In this document: piece after piece, positions 49,386 through 61,380 of the stretch
Layout: the number at the start of each line of letters is the position of its first letter
Numbering within the stretch: the first letter of the stretch is position 1
Source of the DNA: Setophaga petechia
Taxonomy: Eukaryota; Chordata; Aves; Passeriformes; Parulidae
Direction of reading: 5' to 3'
Length of the DNA stretch: 64,000 bases
Assembly: GCA_024362935.1 (NCBI GenBank)
Contig: JANCRA010000006.1
Location: 31,241,924-31,305,923, forward strand
The notes under the pieces: generated by a model
What the model saw: the letters and a program-made list of their open reading frames with translations, nothing else
Database searches by the model: none
What the model was told of the DNA's origin: nothing
Translations under genes and position numbers: made by a program

Positions 49386-50250
49386 GTAAAGCTAGTCTCA
49401 GTGGGGTGAGAGTCTTGTATCAGTAACCTGGGCTTTCTTCATTCTGGTGCTACCTGTGTTGCCAGCTCTTCTGCAGGCACATGGCTTCAGACACAATCTT
49501 CCTTCTCGACAGAAGGTGAACAGTTCCTGAAAATGGAAGTGTGAAAACTGAAGAGAAATACTTAGACCTTTGGCTATGGGATTTTTCTTTTGGCATAAAA
49601 CTGGAGACCTTGAGTAGGCAGAGTTTGTCTTGACACAGTTGCAAAGTGGTGTCTTGCAGAAGCATGACTGAGCTGTGTGTGGTTCAGGAACAGCCTCAGA
49701 ACCTGTGGTTTCCATCTGGCTCAGGGCAGTAAAGGCAGTCTGGGGTGCTGCCCTGCATCTTGGCTCTGCTGGTGTTTGTAGATAGCTCAAACACATCACC
49801 TGTGGCTCATCCTGATGTACTTGAAGGCTCACCTTCAGCAGAGCTGCCCTTACACTTGTTCACCAAAGCTGGGGCTGGCTCTACAGACCTGCTCAACGAG
49901 ATTGAACCTTACTGGCAGGCAGGGTCTGCCCAGCAGCTGAAACCAAGCTCCTGAAGAGCTGGCCTGAGAAGCACACACCTGCCTCAACTGTGAGGAGAGA
50001 TGCCTTGCTGGCCCTGGGTATGGGCACTTGAGGGTTTTAACCATGACTGCCTTGAAAGGGTAGTGCTAACCTGGACTCAGGGCCAGTCTGCTCTGTTTAG
50101 AGCAAGAGTGAGAGGTTACCATGTTGTTTTATCTATTTAATTCTTTTTATATAAATCTATTGTACCAACCATTCTTCCTCTTGTTTTTCTGGAGACCTTC
50201 ACCAAGTAACTTCAAGTGCTGTAATGAATAAATGACTGAAATTGAGTTGT
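49386..50250 (+). other. HSD17B7: HSD17B7 3' untranslated region
   Basis: Runs from the stop to just past AATAAA at 50227-50232; AT-rich toward its end (about 50120-50170), with T/GT-rich sequence after the hexamer. Confidence 0.65.
50227..50232 (+). terminator. Polyadenylation signal AATAAA, HSD17B7
   Basis: Canonical hexamer about 840 nt after the stop, followed by TTGAGTTGTCCTT and GTGGTGTTTTT. Other AATAAA hexamers at about 51076, 51617 and 51900 are less likely. Confidence 0.7.
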
Positions 50251-51782
50251 CCTTAATGCAGTGGTGTTTTTACTCCAATATCCATCTCCTTTTGACTTGG
50301 AGGCTTGGAAGGAAGCTGAATTGGTGCCTTGTGCTGTAAATCTGTGCATACCTGGGAAGTGTGGAGTCTCTCTGCCACGGAAGAGCTGTTAATCACCTTT
50401 TTGGCTTCTTTAGTTAAGGAAAGACATGAGTGATTTCTGAAGACTTCAGTGTGGTTTTGTGTGCTGAGCACCTGTGGGAAGTCTGAGACTATTTCCCAGC
50501 CTTAGGCTCTTGGGAGATGTCTCTTGGTGCTTGCTCACCCTGCTGTGTCACATAATGATTCTTCATGCTTAATGCATTAATTAATGGCTTAATAGGCTTC
50601 CCTGGGGCTGCCTGGGCTCAGCTGCTGTTGGAGTGGGGTGTGCTGCATGCCCTGGCTGCTGCCTCCTGCCAGGGTGCCACAGAGAGGGGCTCTGCTAGGA
50701 AACCTGCCCAGAGCTGGCAGCCAGGAGAATCCAGGCTCTTCATGGACTTGCCTTGCAGGGATACACATTTATTAAAGAGTCTTGCTTTCATTTTTTAGTA
50801 CCTTCCCATCCTGCACTGGTTTGGAGCAGAGCAGTGGGTGGTGCTGGCAGCAGAGAGGTGTCAGTGTTGAGTTTGGGCTGAGGGGACCCTCCCAGCTCAG
50901 CCTTGTGTGAGACCTGAGCCCAGCAGCACTGGTGTGGGCAGGAATGCTCTGGGTTTGCCTGGCAGTAGGACAGAATGAGGAGCTGGCCATTGTGGGGTGG
51001 TGCTTCCCTCAGCTGGGGCTAAAGCTGTTCAGAGCTTTGAAGCAGACTGGGCTGTGCTTGTGTGGGTGTGTGTTTAAATGCAATAAAGCCAGTCAGAGCA
51101 CCAGATCTGGATTCTGTGGCTCTGTTCACCCTGGGACCAAAGCCCTCTGTTTCTGGTGGAGTGCCTTCCCTTCTCCACAGGGAGAGTTGGTGGCTGGTTC
51201 TCTGCCCCACAGCATCCTGCAGCAGTCCTTGGCTCCCTGTTCTGGAGGAGATGAAGCTCATTGCCCTGGTTGGTTTTAGATGAGTACCTTGTGCTTTGCT
51301 GTGCTTCTGCCCTGGGCTGTAGCAGGTGACCCTCACCAGCTCCACCTTTAGTATCCCCCCACCCCAAATGCAGAGGCACTCAGTCATTTGTTATCCCTGC
51401 CTCATTTTCTCTCTGGGCTGAGACAAATGAAATAGCAAGTGTTACTCAAAACAGTCTGACACAACTGAGCTGAGTGCAACTCAGTGGGGAATGGAAGGGT
51501 CAGGGCTCTTGTACTGCCCTGTGCCAGCTGGCACTGCAGCTCTGCCAGGCTTGGGGTTTGAATGCAGTGAGGTCTGGAGAGCCTAGAAGAGGAAGCTTTG
51601 CATGATCTAGCATACTTAAGGAAAATAAATGTCTTCTGATGTATGGGTTTGCTGGTTCTGTTGGGATTTTTTTCTTAAAGCTTGGAAAAAAGGGGAAGAT
51701 TTCTTGGATGGGCAGAGGTTGATGACAAGAGCTAGGACCTTTCAGGTTTTTTTATCTCAAGTGTGCCTGTAGGATGAAGTTA

Positions 51783-52067
51783 GACATTTAACAGGAAAAG
51801 CAGGGGTGGGATGGGACAAGGGCTTTGTGCCTGTGGAGCATCCAGTGGCTGATGAGGGGAGAGCATGTGGGACCAGTCTTTATCCATGACATTGCTGTCA
51901 ATAAAGCCATGCATTTGTTTCTGGTTTGTCTTCAAAGCTCTCTGTAGCTCTCCCTTGAGGATTTGCAGCTCAGGCTCAGAGAAGACTTGTTTTTCTGGCC
52001 TGCTGTGTGGTTTAGCTTTCCCTTGGTTGCTGTGGTGGCACTTGGCACACTGAGGTGTGTGTTCCAC
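51783..52067 (-). other. Open frame with protein-like composition, unknown
   Basis: A 95-codon minus-strand frame includes FSEPELQILKGELQRALK and a Lys/Gln/Asn stretch that could form a helix, then an abrupt Pro-rich end. It opens near a possible acceptor (TGCCAG). I recognise no family and find no partner exon. Chance is a real explanation. Confidence 0.15.
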
Positions 52068-53886
52068 CCTGGCAGATGCACGTGGGGGATTCAGGAGTAG
52101 AGAGGGGTCAGCTGCTGCCCATGGTTGGTTGTCCTTGGTGTGGGTGCAAAGTGGCCTCTGGAGACCTCGAGCTCAGCTTCCTGTTCAGAGTGACACAAAG
52201 AAGGAACAAAAGGTGCACAAGCTGAGCCCTGGGGAGTGGACTGGCCTGGAAAGATGGGATACACTTGGCATTTCCCACAAGTTTAGTGCTGCATGGAGCT
52301 GGAGAGGCACAGCCAGCCCAGGAATCTCTTCAGTGGGAGGAGGTACTCCACGGTCCTGCAGCCTTGTCTCAGGTCCCTGCTTCTCTACAGGGGTTCCTGC
52401 CTGCTTTTGTGATCCCAGGCATCATTGTCCATGCCTTTCTGTAGAAAAAGCCTTGGCTGTGCTCAACCTCACTTTCTGCCCCTCTCCTCCATGTGGGGAG
52501 AAGCTGGATGTCTTTGCAGCCAAAGCATGGGACTGTTTGTGGGGTGGGAACCTCCCACATTTTTTCTTTTGTCCTGAAAGCACCGGTAGGACCTGGATCC
52601 CTGAAACAGGGACTTCCCAAAGGGTGGCTCAGGTGTTGGCTGCTCCAGGGTTTGGCTGCCCACCCCAGGTGGCTGTGAGAGGAGCTGGGCATGGCTGTGC
52701 CTGTGCCAGTGTGCAGGGGAGCACGGCTCCTCCTGCTCTGCTCCTGGCTAGCAGATGCCTGTGCATGAAGATCAATCCCTTTGAGCTGGACCCAGCTGCT
52801 CTGTGCAGTGAAAACAGGTCCTGCCTGGAGCACGGGGCCCTGGGATATGCAGGGTGGTGAGAAATTCCAGCTGGGATAGGGAAGAGCTGGCAGTGGCAGC
52901 CATGAATCACGGCTGACACAGTGATTTTTGTGATCATTGGATATGGAGCTTTCCAGAGAACCTCCAGGGCAGGTCTTCAGTGTGAAAACTCGTTGTGGTT
53001 GCTCTGTGAAACCCTGCACAATCAGTTGTGTGATCTGGTGTCTCACAGCTGTGCCTCATCCTGAGCCACTGGTTTTTCATCTTTGTGAGCAAACTCATTG
53101 CCTTGCTCCCAGCACAGCCTGAGTTCTCCATTGCTTTTCAGCTCAACGGGCTGTCAGCTGTGCAGGGCATGGATAACAGGAGGGAGGGTGGGAACTGAGC
53201 CCTGGCCAAGGAAGGAGAAAGCTTGAGATTGGTGTCAGAGCTGAAATCCCATGGCTGGGTGACCTTTGCCTCTCCAGGAAGGGAAGGGAGTGGGATGGAA
53301 CAGAACAACCAGGACTGGCATGTTCCTGTATACAGGTGGATGTAATACAGCCAGGCTGTTTGGAAAGATCCAGGCTTAGTGGATGGCAACTTTGATGTTG
53401 AAACTCTTGGGAGCTGCCCAGAGTGGGGAGAGGACACACATAGCTGTGAAGGGCTGGGTGAGAAACAGGGAGCAGAAGCCCCTGTGAGAGTGCTGCAGCA
53501 GCATGACCTCTCTGTCTGGCAGAGAAGAGACAAGAGGGACCTGGGTCTGGGTGGGTTTTGCTGAGAATGGGCAAATTGTAGAGCCAAGACTAGCTCTAGA
53601 GTCAGGAAAGATTGTCAGCCCTGCTTTGAAAGATGGAGCTGTGCTCAGAGGAGAGATCAAAAAGGAAACTGGTGGATGAGTTTAGGAATAACTCATGAGA
53701 AGAATCAGAATGAATGGTAAATTCCTTGTTAAGCTCATCAGTCGATGGTCCTGTGTACAAGGAGAATTTGGAGGGGCTGTCATGCTGTAATTAACATTTT
53801 TGGCACCAGTGCTCAGCGAGAGGGGCCTGGAAAGGCTGCCCTGCCAGAACCCCTCTGCAGATGCAAGGGTTTGTATCAAACCAAAA

Positions 53887-53934
53887 TGCCTGCCCTGCCA
53901 TCTCCCCAAAGCAGGGGAGATGGCAGGGCAGGCA
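53887..53934. repeat. Perfect 21-bp inverted repeat with 6-nt loop
   Basis: Left arm TGCCTGCCCTGCCATCTCCC plus C (53887-53907), loop AAAGCA (53908-53913), right arm the exact complement (53914-53934). The bases beyond the stem do not pair. Confidence 0.95.
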
Positions 53935-55360
53935 GGTGACATCCACCTTGAGGCAGAGCAGCTGAGTTGCTCACTGTGCATTCATTTCTCCCTTCAAGCT
54001 GCCCCAAGCACAGCAAACAGGAGTGTGCCTGGGTACCCCAGGCTGGGCAAGGCAGCACTGATGCTGAATGTATGTGTAGGACCCTCTTTGGTGAAGGAGA
54101 AGCTGCTAGAGACAAAGATGGTGTACCATGGAGGCACAGCTCCAGGCTTGGCCTTCTCTGTGTTTCTGTCTGTCTCAGCAGAAGCTTTGGTCAGCTCAGC
54201 TGGGCTTGGTGGGAGTTGTGTCCTGTGGAAGCTCCATGAGTCACCGTGGCTGGCACCCCCCTGGGCAGCACATATTTCACATCTTGCACATGGCAGGTGC
54301 AGTAATATTTCACATCTTGGTCATCTGAGCAGAAGGTGCCTCATTCTTGGTGAGCCAGCAAAGGCCAAACTGGCTGTGGTGGTTTGGATAAGTCACTCCA
54401 AGCAGCAGTGTGTGAAGGCTGCAGGGATGCTGCTCTGTCCTGTAGAGCCCTGGGACATGGGAGCACAGCCTCCATGTGCCAGGGGTTTATTGGTGGCCAC
54501 TAACACCCCTCAGAGCAGAGCAGATCCTCACTCCACCTCCCCACACTCTGCCTGGCAGCAGCAGCCACAGCTCGGGGCTCAGGAGGGCTGCATCTCATCC
54601 CTTGAATTTCTTGGATCCCTTTCAGCAGGTCCTGGCTTCCTTGGCTTTGGGCAGCTCTTGGGTTGACTCAGGCTTTTCCTGCTGTGCCCAGTCATGACAA
54701 GCATTCTTGTCTGGAGGGGAATGTGCTGTCACTTGGGTCTGGGCTCTGTGGATGGGAGCGGGCAGAACGCTGTGGGAGGCAGGACTCAGGGGCATGTGAC
54801 AGCACAGGTGGCAGAGGACAGAAGGGATGGAGGCCAGCTGTGAGGATGGCTCCTCCTCTGGGCCCTGGGCTCCTGCCAGGCAGTGGCAGAGGGCAAGGTC
54901 AGTGAATTCAGGAAGAGGAGCCCATTGCAGGCACGTTGCCTCACATTTAGGCTGGGAGAACAAGGTCAGAGAAGCTGGAATGGCAGGAGCAGTTGGCAGC
55001 TTGGGCCTGGCTCTGTACACAGGCAGTGGCTCACATCTGCAGGGGTTTTCCTACAGCCCGTGGTGACATGGCCTTTGGCAGTCCCTGCTCAAGGATGTGC
55101 CTGTGGGGCAGGAATGGACAAAGCATTGATAACCTGGCTTCTGGCACCCTGCAGGGCCACATGGTGCTAGCCATTCCCCTGCTCTCCTTTCATGCCCTGA
55201 GTGTGAGGGTTCTGAACCCAGGGTTTTATGTGCTGGCCCTGGGCCCCTGAGGGAAGAGGTCCATCCTCTTACCCAGGCCTCTGCTGTAGGGTGAGCTGTC
55301 CCCAGGAGGGACAGTGTGTGGGGTTAGTGCAGCCCCCAAGTGCTCAGCCATGGGGACACC

Positions 55361-55752
55361 TGTCACAGACACCTTTTGTGAAAAATCCTTTCTTAGGATT
55401 TTTCCTGCTGGAGCTGAGAGGTTTCAGCAACAAATGTAAACAATTATTATCTGCTGCTGTGGAATGCAACAGGTGCATCTGTGATTGGTCCCCTGTAGAT
55501 GTTTGGATTTACTGATCACTCACGGCAGGGCTGCTCTTGCTCTCTACCAAGAGACAGACCTTTGTTATTATTCTTTCTATTCTATTCTTAGCATAGCCAG
55601 CTTCTGAGGAAGCTCCTTTTTATTTCTATGTAGTATAGTTATAATGTTATATATATATATATCTCATAATATAATAAATCAAGCCTTCTGATCATGGAAT
55701 CAAGATCCCTGACTCTTCCATCCATCTGAAAACCCCTGTGACCACCATCACA
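55361..55752 (+). mobile_element. Solo endogenous-retrovirus LTR with 6-bp target duplication
   Basis: Begins TGTCACAGACACCTTTTGTG and ends ACCACCATCACA, flanked on both sides by GACACC (55355-55360 and 55753-55758), an exact 6-bp target duplication. It holds an AATAAA at 55673-55678 and a short AT run. No internal retroviral genes are present, so it is a solo LTR, 392 bp. A 6-bp duplication suits class II (ERVK-like) elements. The TGTGACAGACACC-type start and AATAAATCAAGCCTTCTGA segment recall LTRs common in songbirds; the family name needs a library search. Confidence 0.85.
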
Positions 55753-56432
55753 GACACCCACGCCTGAGCTCCCTGCTCTGCACGGGGTGGGAGCTGTGGC
55801 ACACACCCTGTCCCACACAGGGCCTTTGGGGGCCCTCTGCCATATCCAGGGGGACCAGAAGCCCTGCTGGGACTGGAGCTTTGCCTTGCTGAACCCCAGG
55901 CACGGGGCCAGTGAATCAGCCAGCAGCAGCACAGCCCAGCAGGCAGCTCTAGCTGGGTGCAGCCACCTCAGCCTCATGGGCCTGAGTGGCTTCCTCCCAC
56001 CCACGTGGAGATGGCCTTTGGCACTTCCATCTCCAGCAAAGCCCTTCCCGTGCTCCTGGTGTCACAGGCACAGCGACCATGGGGAGGGACAGCGAGGGAA
56101 GGGCACTCCTGCAGGAAATGCTGCTCCTCCATGGGCACAGATGTGCTCTGTGCAGTTTGGGAGCTGGGTCCAGCTTCTGCTCTTGTCTCTTTTCCCAAAG
56201 CCAAACACTGCTGGGGTACAGAGCAGCAGAGTTGGCAGGGATATAGGGGAGAAGGGGGAGCATAAAGCTGAGCTGGTGGGGGTAGAAGCTGGTGGTATCA
56301 AGGTGTCCTCTCTAACACCTCTTGGGCCCCTGGAAGCCCACAGGATCTTCAGGGATGTGTGGGCACTGACCATGGCACAGTGATCTGCTGTTGGTGTCCC
56401 AGGACAAACAGAGCATGTTGGAACAGGTTCCA
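55753..56432. other. Intergenic, nothing recognised
   Basis: Between the LTR and the CR1 fragment; open frames without similarity. Confidence 0.4.
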
Positions 56433-56830
56433 CAGAATCACAGAGTTGGAAAGAACCCTCGAGGATCATCAAAGCACAACTCCTGGCCCCGCACAGGACA
56501 CCCCAAGAATCATCCCAAGTGCCTGAGAGCATTGTCCAAACACTTCTGAAACTCTGGCAGGCATGACCACTTCCCTGGAGATCCCCTTCCAGTCCCCAAC
56601 CACTCTCTGTGTGAAGAACCTTCTCCTAATATCCAACCCAAGCCTTGCTGGACACAGCTTCTTGCTGTTCCCTCAGGTTCTATTGCTGGTCACCAGAGAG
56701 AAGAGATTGGTGCTTTCCCTGGTGAGGAAGCTGTAGACTGCTATGAGGTCTCCCCTCAGTCCCCTTCTCCAGGCTGATCAAGCAAAGTGACCTCTCTGCT
56801 CCTCACATGGCATCACCTCCAGGCCCTTCC
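56433..56830 (-). mobile_element. CR1 LINE 3' end, reverse orientation
   Basis: Read on the minus strand it runs AGCCTGGAGAAGGGGACTGA, a GTCTACAGCTTCCTCACC stretch, GGTTGGATATTAGGAGAAGG, GGAAGTGGTCATGCCTGCC and ends GGGTTCTTTCCAACTCTGTG then ATTCTGTG. This is the standard order of a CR1 3' region, about 400 bp and 5'-truncated. Confidence 0.9.
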
Positions 56831-59800
56831 CATCCTCCTTTGGACACGAACAGGACCCCTGGGTGATGCTGGGCAGGGTGGGTGACGCTGGCACTGGTGC
56901 CAGCCCCGGATGGGCTGCCCAGGGCACCTCAGGGGCAGGTGCTGCTGGTATGTGGTGACTGCTGGAGAAACCTGTCCCAGCACATCCCACTGGATCAATC
57001 ACTTCCCCTGAATGCTGCTGGTCAGGCTGATGCTCCTGCCTGAGGAGCTGAGCTCAGTTCATTCCCCAGGGACCTGCCAATAATGTCAGTTGTGACACAG
57101 GCTGCTGTCAGAGAGAGGTCATGTTTTTATCAGGCCTTGCTAATCCCTATTTTCTCTCCACCTTTTTCCCCTGCCCGTGCATCCCTCAGCGAGGTGTTCA
57201 TCAGGCATTTGATTGCTGCAGGACAAAAGGCAGCATTCCCAATGTTTATCAGAGCACTGCTGTGTGAGCCGTGGCTCCAGCCATGGTGGCCTGGGCACCT
57301 CAGAAGTGCTGCTTGGAGCAGGACAGGCTGTCCTGGACCTGGCACGTGCTCACTTTGCCAGCAGTGCTGAATGCTGATCTCCAGCAGCCTCTGCATGGGC
57401 TGGCTGGGGTGTGCAGGCTCTGCCCAGGTCTCCCTGCACAGCCCCCTGAGCTCTCAGGTCCATGGCTCAGCTCAGGAGAGAGCAGAGCAGGGTGATAACC
57501 AGGGGGACATCCCAAGGAGGGTCCCAGCACAGCTGGGAGCCCTGTGGGTCAGCCAGGCTGGTTTCCCTGGAGCCAGAAGAGCTGAAGCCAACCAGTCCTC
57601 GGAGCCTCACTTTTGTCCAAGTTGGAGGCTTCCCCAGAAACTTCTAACGGGGATTTCTGTCTGAGAGACAGAAACAGAAGGTTTTGCTTCCTTGCTTTGT
57701 CCCTGAGCACTTTTATGGCTACCACAAGCCCCTGCTTCCCCTTGAGGGCCCTTCTTGTCCCCTGCCCTGTCTTGGCAGGGCTGCTCTGAGGCCAGCAAGG
57801 AGACAGAGCAACCTGGAGGGGCTCCAGGGGAGGGGGAAGGTGCGTGGGCAGGGCAGGGTGCTCCAGTAAGGGCTGTGTGGAGAGATTGCTGTCCTTCCAC
57901 ATTCAGGCCCTGTTGGTAACTCAGGGACTGACTGCTTGTTGTGACTGTGTCAGGTCCCAGTGCCAGCAGGTGCAATGTGCAGGCGGTGCTGGTGCAGTCA
58001 CCATGCCAAGGGCAGCGAGGGCACACACGTGCAGTGCCTGGGCATGGCACCTGCCAGCCATGAATCCTCTGCACCCCCTTCCTGTCACAGCCTCCCTGAA
58101 GGCTGAAGGATGGGCTGTGCAGACACAGAGGGGCAGGAGGATGTGCTGATCCTTCCCAAAGTGATGGAGCAGCCTGGCAGCGTGGGGGTGTGCTGTGAGC
58201 AGGGCACTGGGCTTGGCTGAGGGGCTCCAAAAGCAGGGACTGCCTTGCACAGCCCCACAGCACAGAGGGCACGTGCCTGATGGAATGGGTGCGTGTGCTC
58301 AAGGAGATTTTTATTTTGAAACACAGCAGGGCAGTACCTTGCCCTGATCACAGGAGCCAGGGTTAATTACAGTGTGAAGTGGAGATGGGTACAATCAGCT
58401 GACATCTCAGGGAGGATGGATGGAATGGCTGCATCCCTGAAGGTGCTGAGTATGAGTTAGGGTCGGAGGTATGGACACGCCCTTATTTTTACCCACTGGA
58501 TTTCTTTGTCATCTTCTGTGCTGTTCAAACCAGGACTAATAGCCAGAGCTGTTTTCCTGGCTGTGGCATGCATGGGATTTCCATGGTACTCTGTAGGCAC
58601 CAGTGCCAGCATGGGACAGAATCCCTTGATGTGTAGGAAAGCCCAGGTGAATCCCAAAAGTCTTTGACACCAATGGGAAAATGTCAGGAATGGGAAAATG
58701 TCCCATTCCTGTAAAAGCCAGGAATATCAGCATAATGTTATTATAAGGCAGAACTTGTATGAAGTCCCACTTTGCTCACATTGCAGTAATCTGTCCTGAG
58801 CTTTGTAATCGGTGCCTGTGCAGCTCAGCTTCGTGCAAGTTTTCCTAAACCCAGCCTTAAGCTACTCTTAAAAGCTCTTATGGATGGAACAGAGCTGCCC
58901 AGGAAGCCTGGAGCCCTTCCCAGCCAGCTAACCCACCTGACACAGTGCAACTCACCTGGCCTGCTCCTGGTTTCAAAAACCGTGCTTGGAAAGTTCTGTT
59001 ATAACTGGTTTTAGGACATATTTTTAAATACATTTTTTGTTCTGGCTTGGACAGGCCTCCTCCCCCTGTGCAGGTGCTCTGCCAGAGGAATGCTGAAGGG
59101 TCAGGCTTGGGGCAGTTGTGGCTCCTGCTGCTGTGGACAGCCCCGGAATGGTTTCCGGAGCGTGTGCCTGCTCACCCAGGTATCATTTGACTCACAGACA
59201 TAAACAAAAATCTCACTGCTGAGGTCGGCAGGGCAGCCTCTCAAATTGCTGTGCAGCTCTGGGGCACGTCACGAGTTTTCCTGCCAGGTGAATTCTCTCC
59301 ATGGGCTGGATTTCCTCCTTCAGCGGATGGACGTAGGAGGGAGCTTCCCTCAGCCTGGGCACCTGGGCCAACCTGTGTGGTGGAGCTGCCACTGATTGCT
59401 GCGGCCCCTGCCCGGCCGTGTGGCCTCCTGCCACCCCACCCACGAGCTGTGCCAGGCGAGTGGCAGTGCTGAGCACACCTCACACCCTCACCCATCCCCT
59501 TGGCAGCTGTAGCAGCGTTGCACTCAGGAGCCCTGGCTGCTGCTGGCAGCAGGAATGGCACTGTGGAACCAGGGACGTGGGGACAGGTTCCACCAGCCTC
59601 TCTCTGTCGGTGACCTCTGCAGGCACAGTGCCTTGCAGAATCCAGCGTGGGATTACAGACACCACCTGCCTCCTGAGGCTTTGGTCTCTCTCAGCAGGAT
59701 GTGCTGCTGACTCCCAAGGCCATGGCACCAAAAGCCACATGAGCTGAGGCCACAGATTCTGGGAAGAGCTCCAGCACATACCAGGAGCATGCAAAGATCA

Positions 59801-60214
59801 ACCACAGCCTGTAGCTCACCTTGCTCACCTCTGGGCCAGACAAGAGGGAAGATGATGTGTCCCATCCTTGTGATGCTAGGGATCTTTCAGGTTTTGACCC
59901 TAAGTATTCTGACATGTGTCCTTTCGGACTGGCAGGAGTGCCTGGCATGCTGGAGGCTTGGGTAAAATGGGGTGACAGGGACCTCCTGCAGCCCAACACA
60001 GAGAAGGGCAGAGTCCTGCTGGGGGCAGGAACAGCCCCCATACCAGTATGTGCTGGGCCACCAGCTGGAAGGGAGCTTGGCAGAGAAAGCCATAAGGGTG
60101 CTGGCAGGGAACACGCGGGGTGGGAGGCAGGAACACACCTTGGCAGGGGAGAAGGTGGATGGTGTCCTGGGTGCATTAGCTGAGGGTTGATAGCAGGCAC
60201 AGGGAGGATCTTTC
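56831..60214. other. Intergenic, no gene recognised
   Basis: No coding support. It includes a short hairpin with an 11-bp stem (CAGGAATGGGA and its complement, 58685-58711) next to a tandem GGGAAAATGTC. The stretch at about 57080-57240 reads like unique sequence that could be a conserved non-coding element, but this cannot be tested here. Confidence 0.4.
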
Positions 60215-60405
60215 CCCTCTACTCAGCGCTGCATGGGCCACACCTGGAGTGCTGCACGCAGTGTGGGGCTGGCCGGCCGCAGGAGAAACCCTGGAGAGCT
60301 TCCACTGCCATGGAGAAGGCACTGGAGCATCTCTGAGCGAGGCAAGGCCGGGCGCGCTGGGGCTTGTGCCGCCTGGAGGAGGCTCGGCGGGACCTGGGCA
60401 GGCCA
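60215..60405 (+). mobile_element. CpG-rich CR1 LINE fragment
   Basis: CTCTACTCAGCGCTGCATGG, GCCACACCTGGAGTGCTG, GGCACTGGAGCATCTCTGAG and GCCTGGAGGAGGCTCGGCGG follow CR1 order (CTACTCTGCCCTGGTGAGGC, CACCTGGAGTACTG, GGACTGGAGCATCTCTC, GCCTGGAGAAGAG). It is more CpG-rich than ordinary CR1 copies and forms the left edge of the CpG island upstream of OLFML2B. Confidence 0.7.
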
Positions 60406-60550
60406 GCGCGGCTCTCGGGCCCGGCAGGAAGAGTTTTAATCGCCAGGAGCCGTGAGGAGCCGCAGCCCCGAGCGCCCGGCTGTCCGGGCCGGGCGGTGCC
60501 GCGCGGGGGAGCTGCGCCCCCGCCAGCGGGACGGGCGGGACGGACCGGCC
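60406..60550. promoter_or_regulatory. CpG-rich block beside the 22-bp minisatellite
   Basis: Very high CpG density with GC boxes but no exon or gene that I can attach. It could be an alternative OLFML2B promoter or an orphan CpG island. Confidence 0.35.
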
Positions 60551-61380
60551 GAGCTCGGGTACCCCGGGGCTCCAGCTCGGGCATCGCGGGGCTCCAGCTC
60601 CGGCATCCCGGGGCTCCATCTCCGGCATCCCGCGGGCTCCAACTCTGGGCATCTCGGGGCTCCTGCTCTGGGCACCCCGGGGCTCCAGCTCCGGCATCCC
60701 GCGGCTCTAGCTCTGGGCATCCCAGGGCTCCAGAATCAGACATCCCGGGGCTCCAGCTCCATGCACTCCGCGGGCTCCAGCTCTGGGCATCCCGTGGGCT
60801 CCAGCTCGGGCATCCTGCGGGCTTCAGCTCTGGGCAACCCGGGGCTCCAGCTCCGGGCACCCCGGGGCTCCAGCACCGGCACCCCGGGGCTCCAGCTCCG
60901 GCACCCTGAGCTCCAGCTCTGGGCATCCCACGGGCTGCAGCTCTGGGCACCCCGGGGCTCCAGCTCCGGCATCCCGCGGGCTCCAGCTCTGGGCATCCCG
61001 GGGCTCCAGCTCCGGGCATCTTGGGGCTCCAGCATCCTGGGGCTCCAGCTCGGGCATCCAGGGACTCCAGCTCCGGCATCCTGAGGCTCCAGCTCCAGCA
61101 TCCTGGGGCTCCAGCTCTGGGCATCCCGGGGCTCCAGCTCGGGCATCCCGGGACTCCAGCTCCGGCATCCTGAGGCTCCAGCTCCAGCATCTCGGGCCTC
61201 CAGCTCGGGCATCCCGGGGCTCCAGCTCGGGCATCCCGGGGCTCCAGCTGCGGTATACCGCGAGCTCCAGCTCTGGTATCCCGAGGCTCCAACTCTGGGC
61301 ATCCCGAGGCTCCAACTCTGGGCATCCCGCGGGCTCCAGCTCCGGCACCCCGAGCTCCAGCTCCCGCATCCCGCGGAGTC
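60550..61380 (+). repeat. 22-bp minisatellite, about 38 units
   Basis: Unit GGGGCTCCAGCTCGGGCATC plus CC, with 20- to 23-bp variants, over about 830 bp. Since 22 is not a multiple of three, three units make a 22-residue repeat (PELEPRDARAGAPGCPSWSP on the minus strand), which produces a 421-codon spurious frame. CpG-rich throughout. Confidence 0.95.

Larger units (their letters stand above)
50251..55354. other. Intergenic region after HSD17B7
   Basis: About 5 kb with no recognised gene. The longest open frames (52057-52860 and 53800-54666, plus strand) lack similarity and splice context. In human the next genes are CCDC190 and RGS4; I find no trace of either that I can recognise. The hairpin at 53887-53934 and a possible minus-strand exon at about 51783-52067 are listed separately. 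Confidence 0.45.

Noticed and set aside
52057..54666. Plus-strand frames of 267 and 288 codons as possible new genes
   Set aside because: Composition is that of chance stop-poor sequence, without splice context, promoter or similarity.
58685..58711. 11-bp stem hairpin
   Set aside because: Short enough to occur by chance with a nearby tandem GGGAAAATGTC; not given as a finding.
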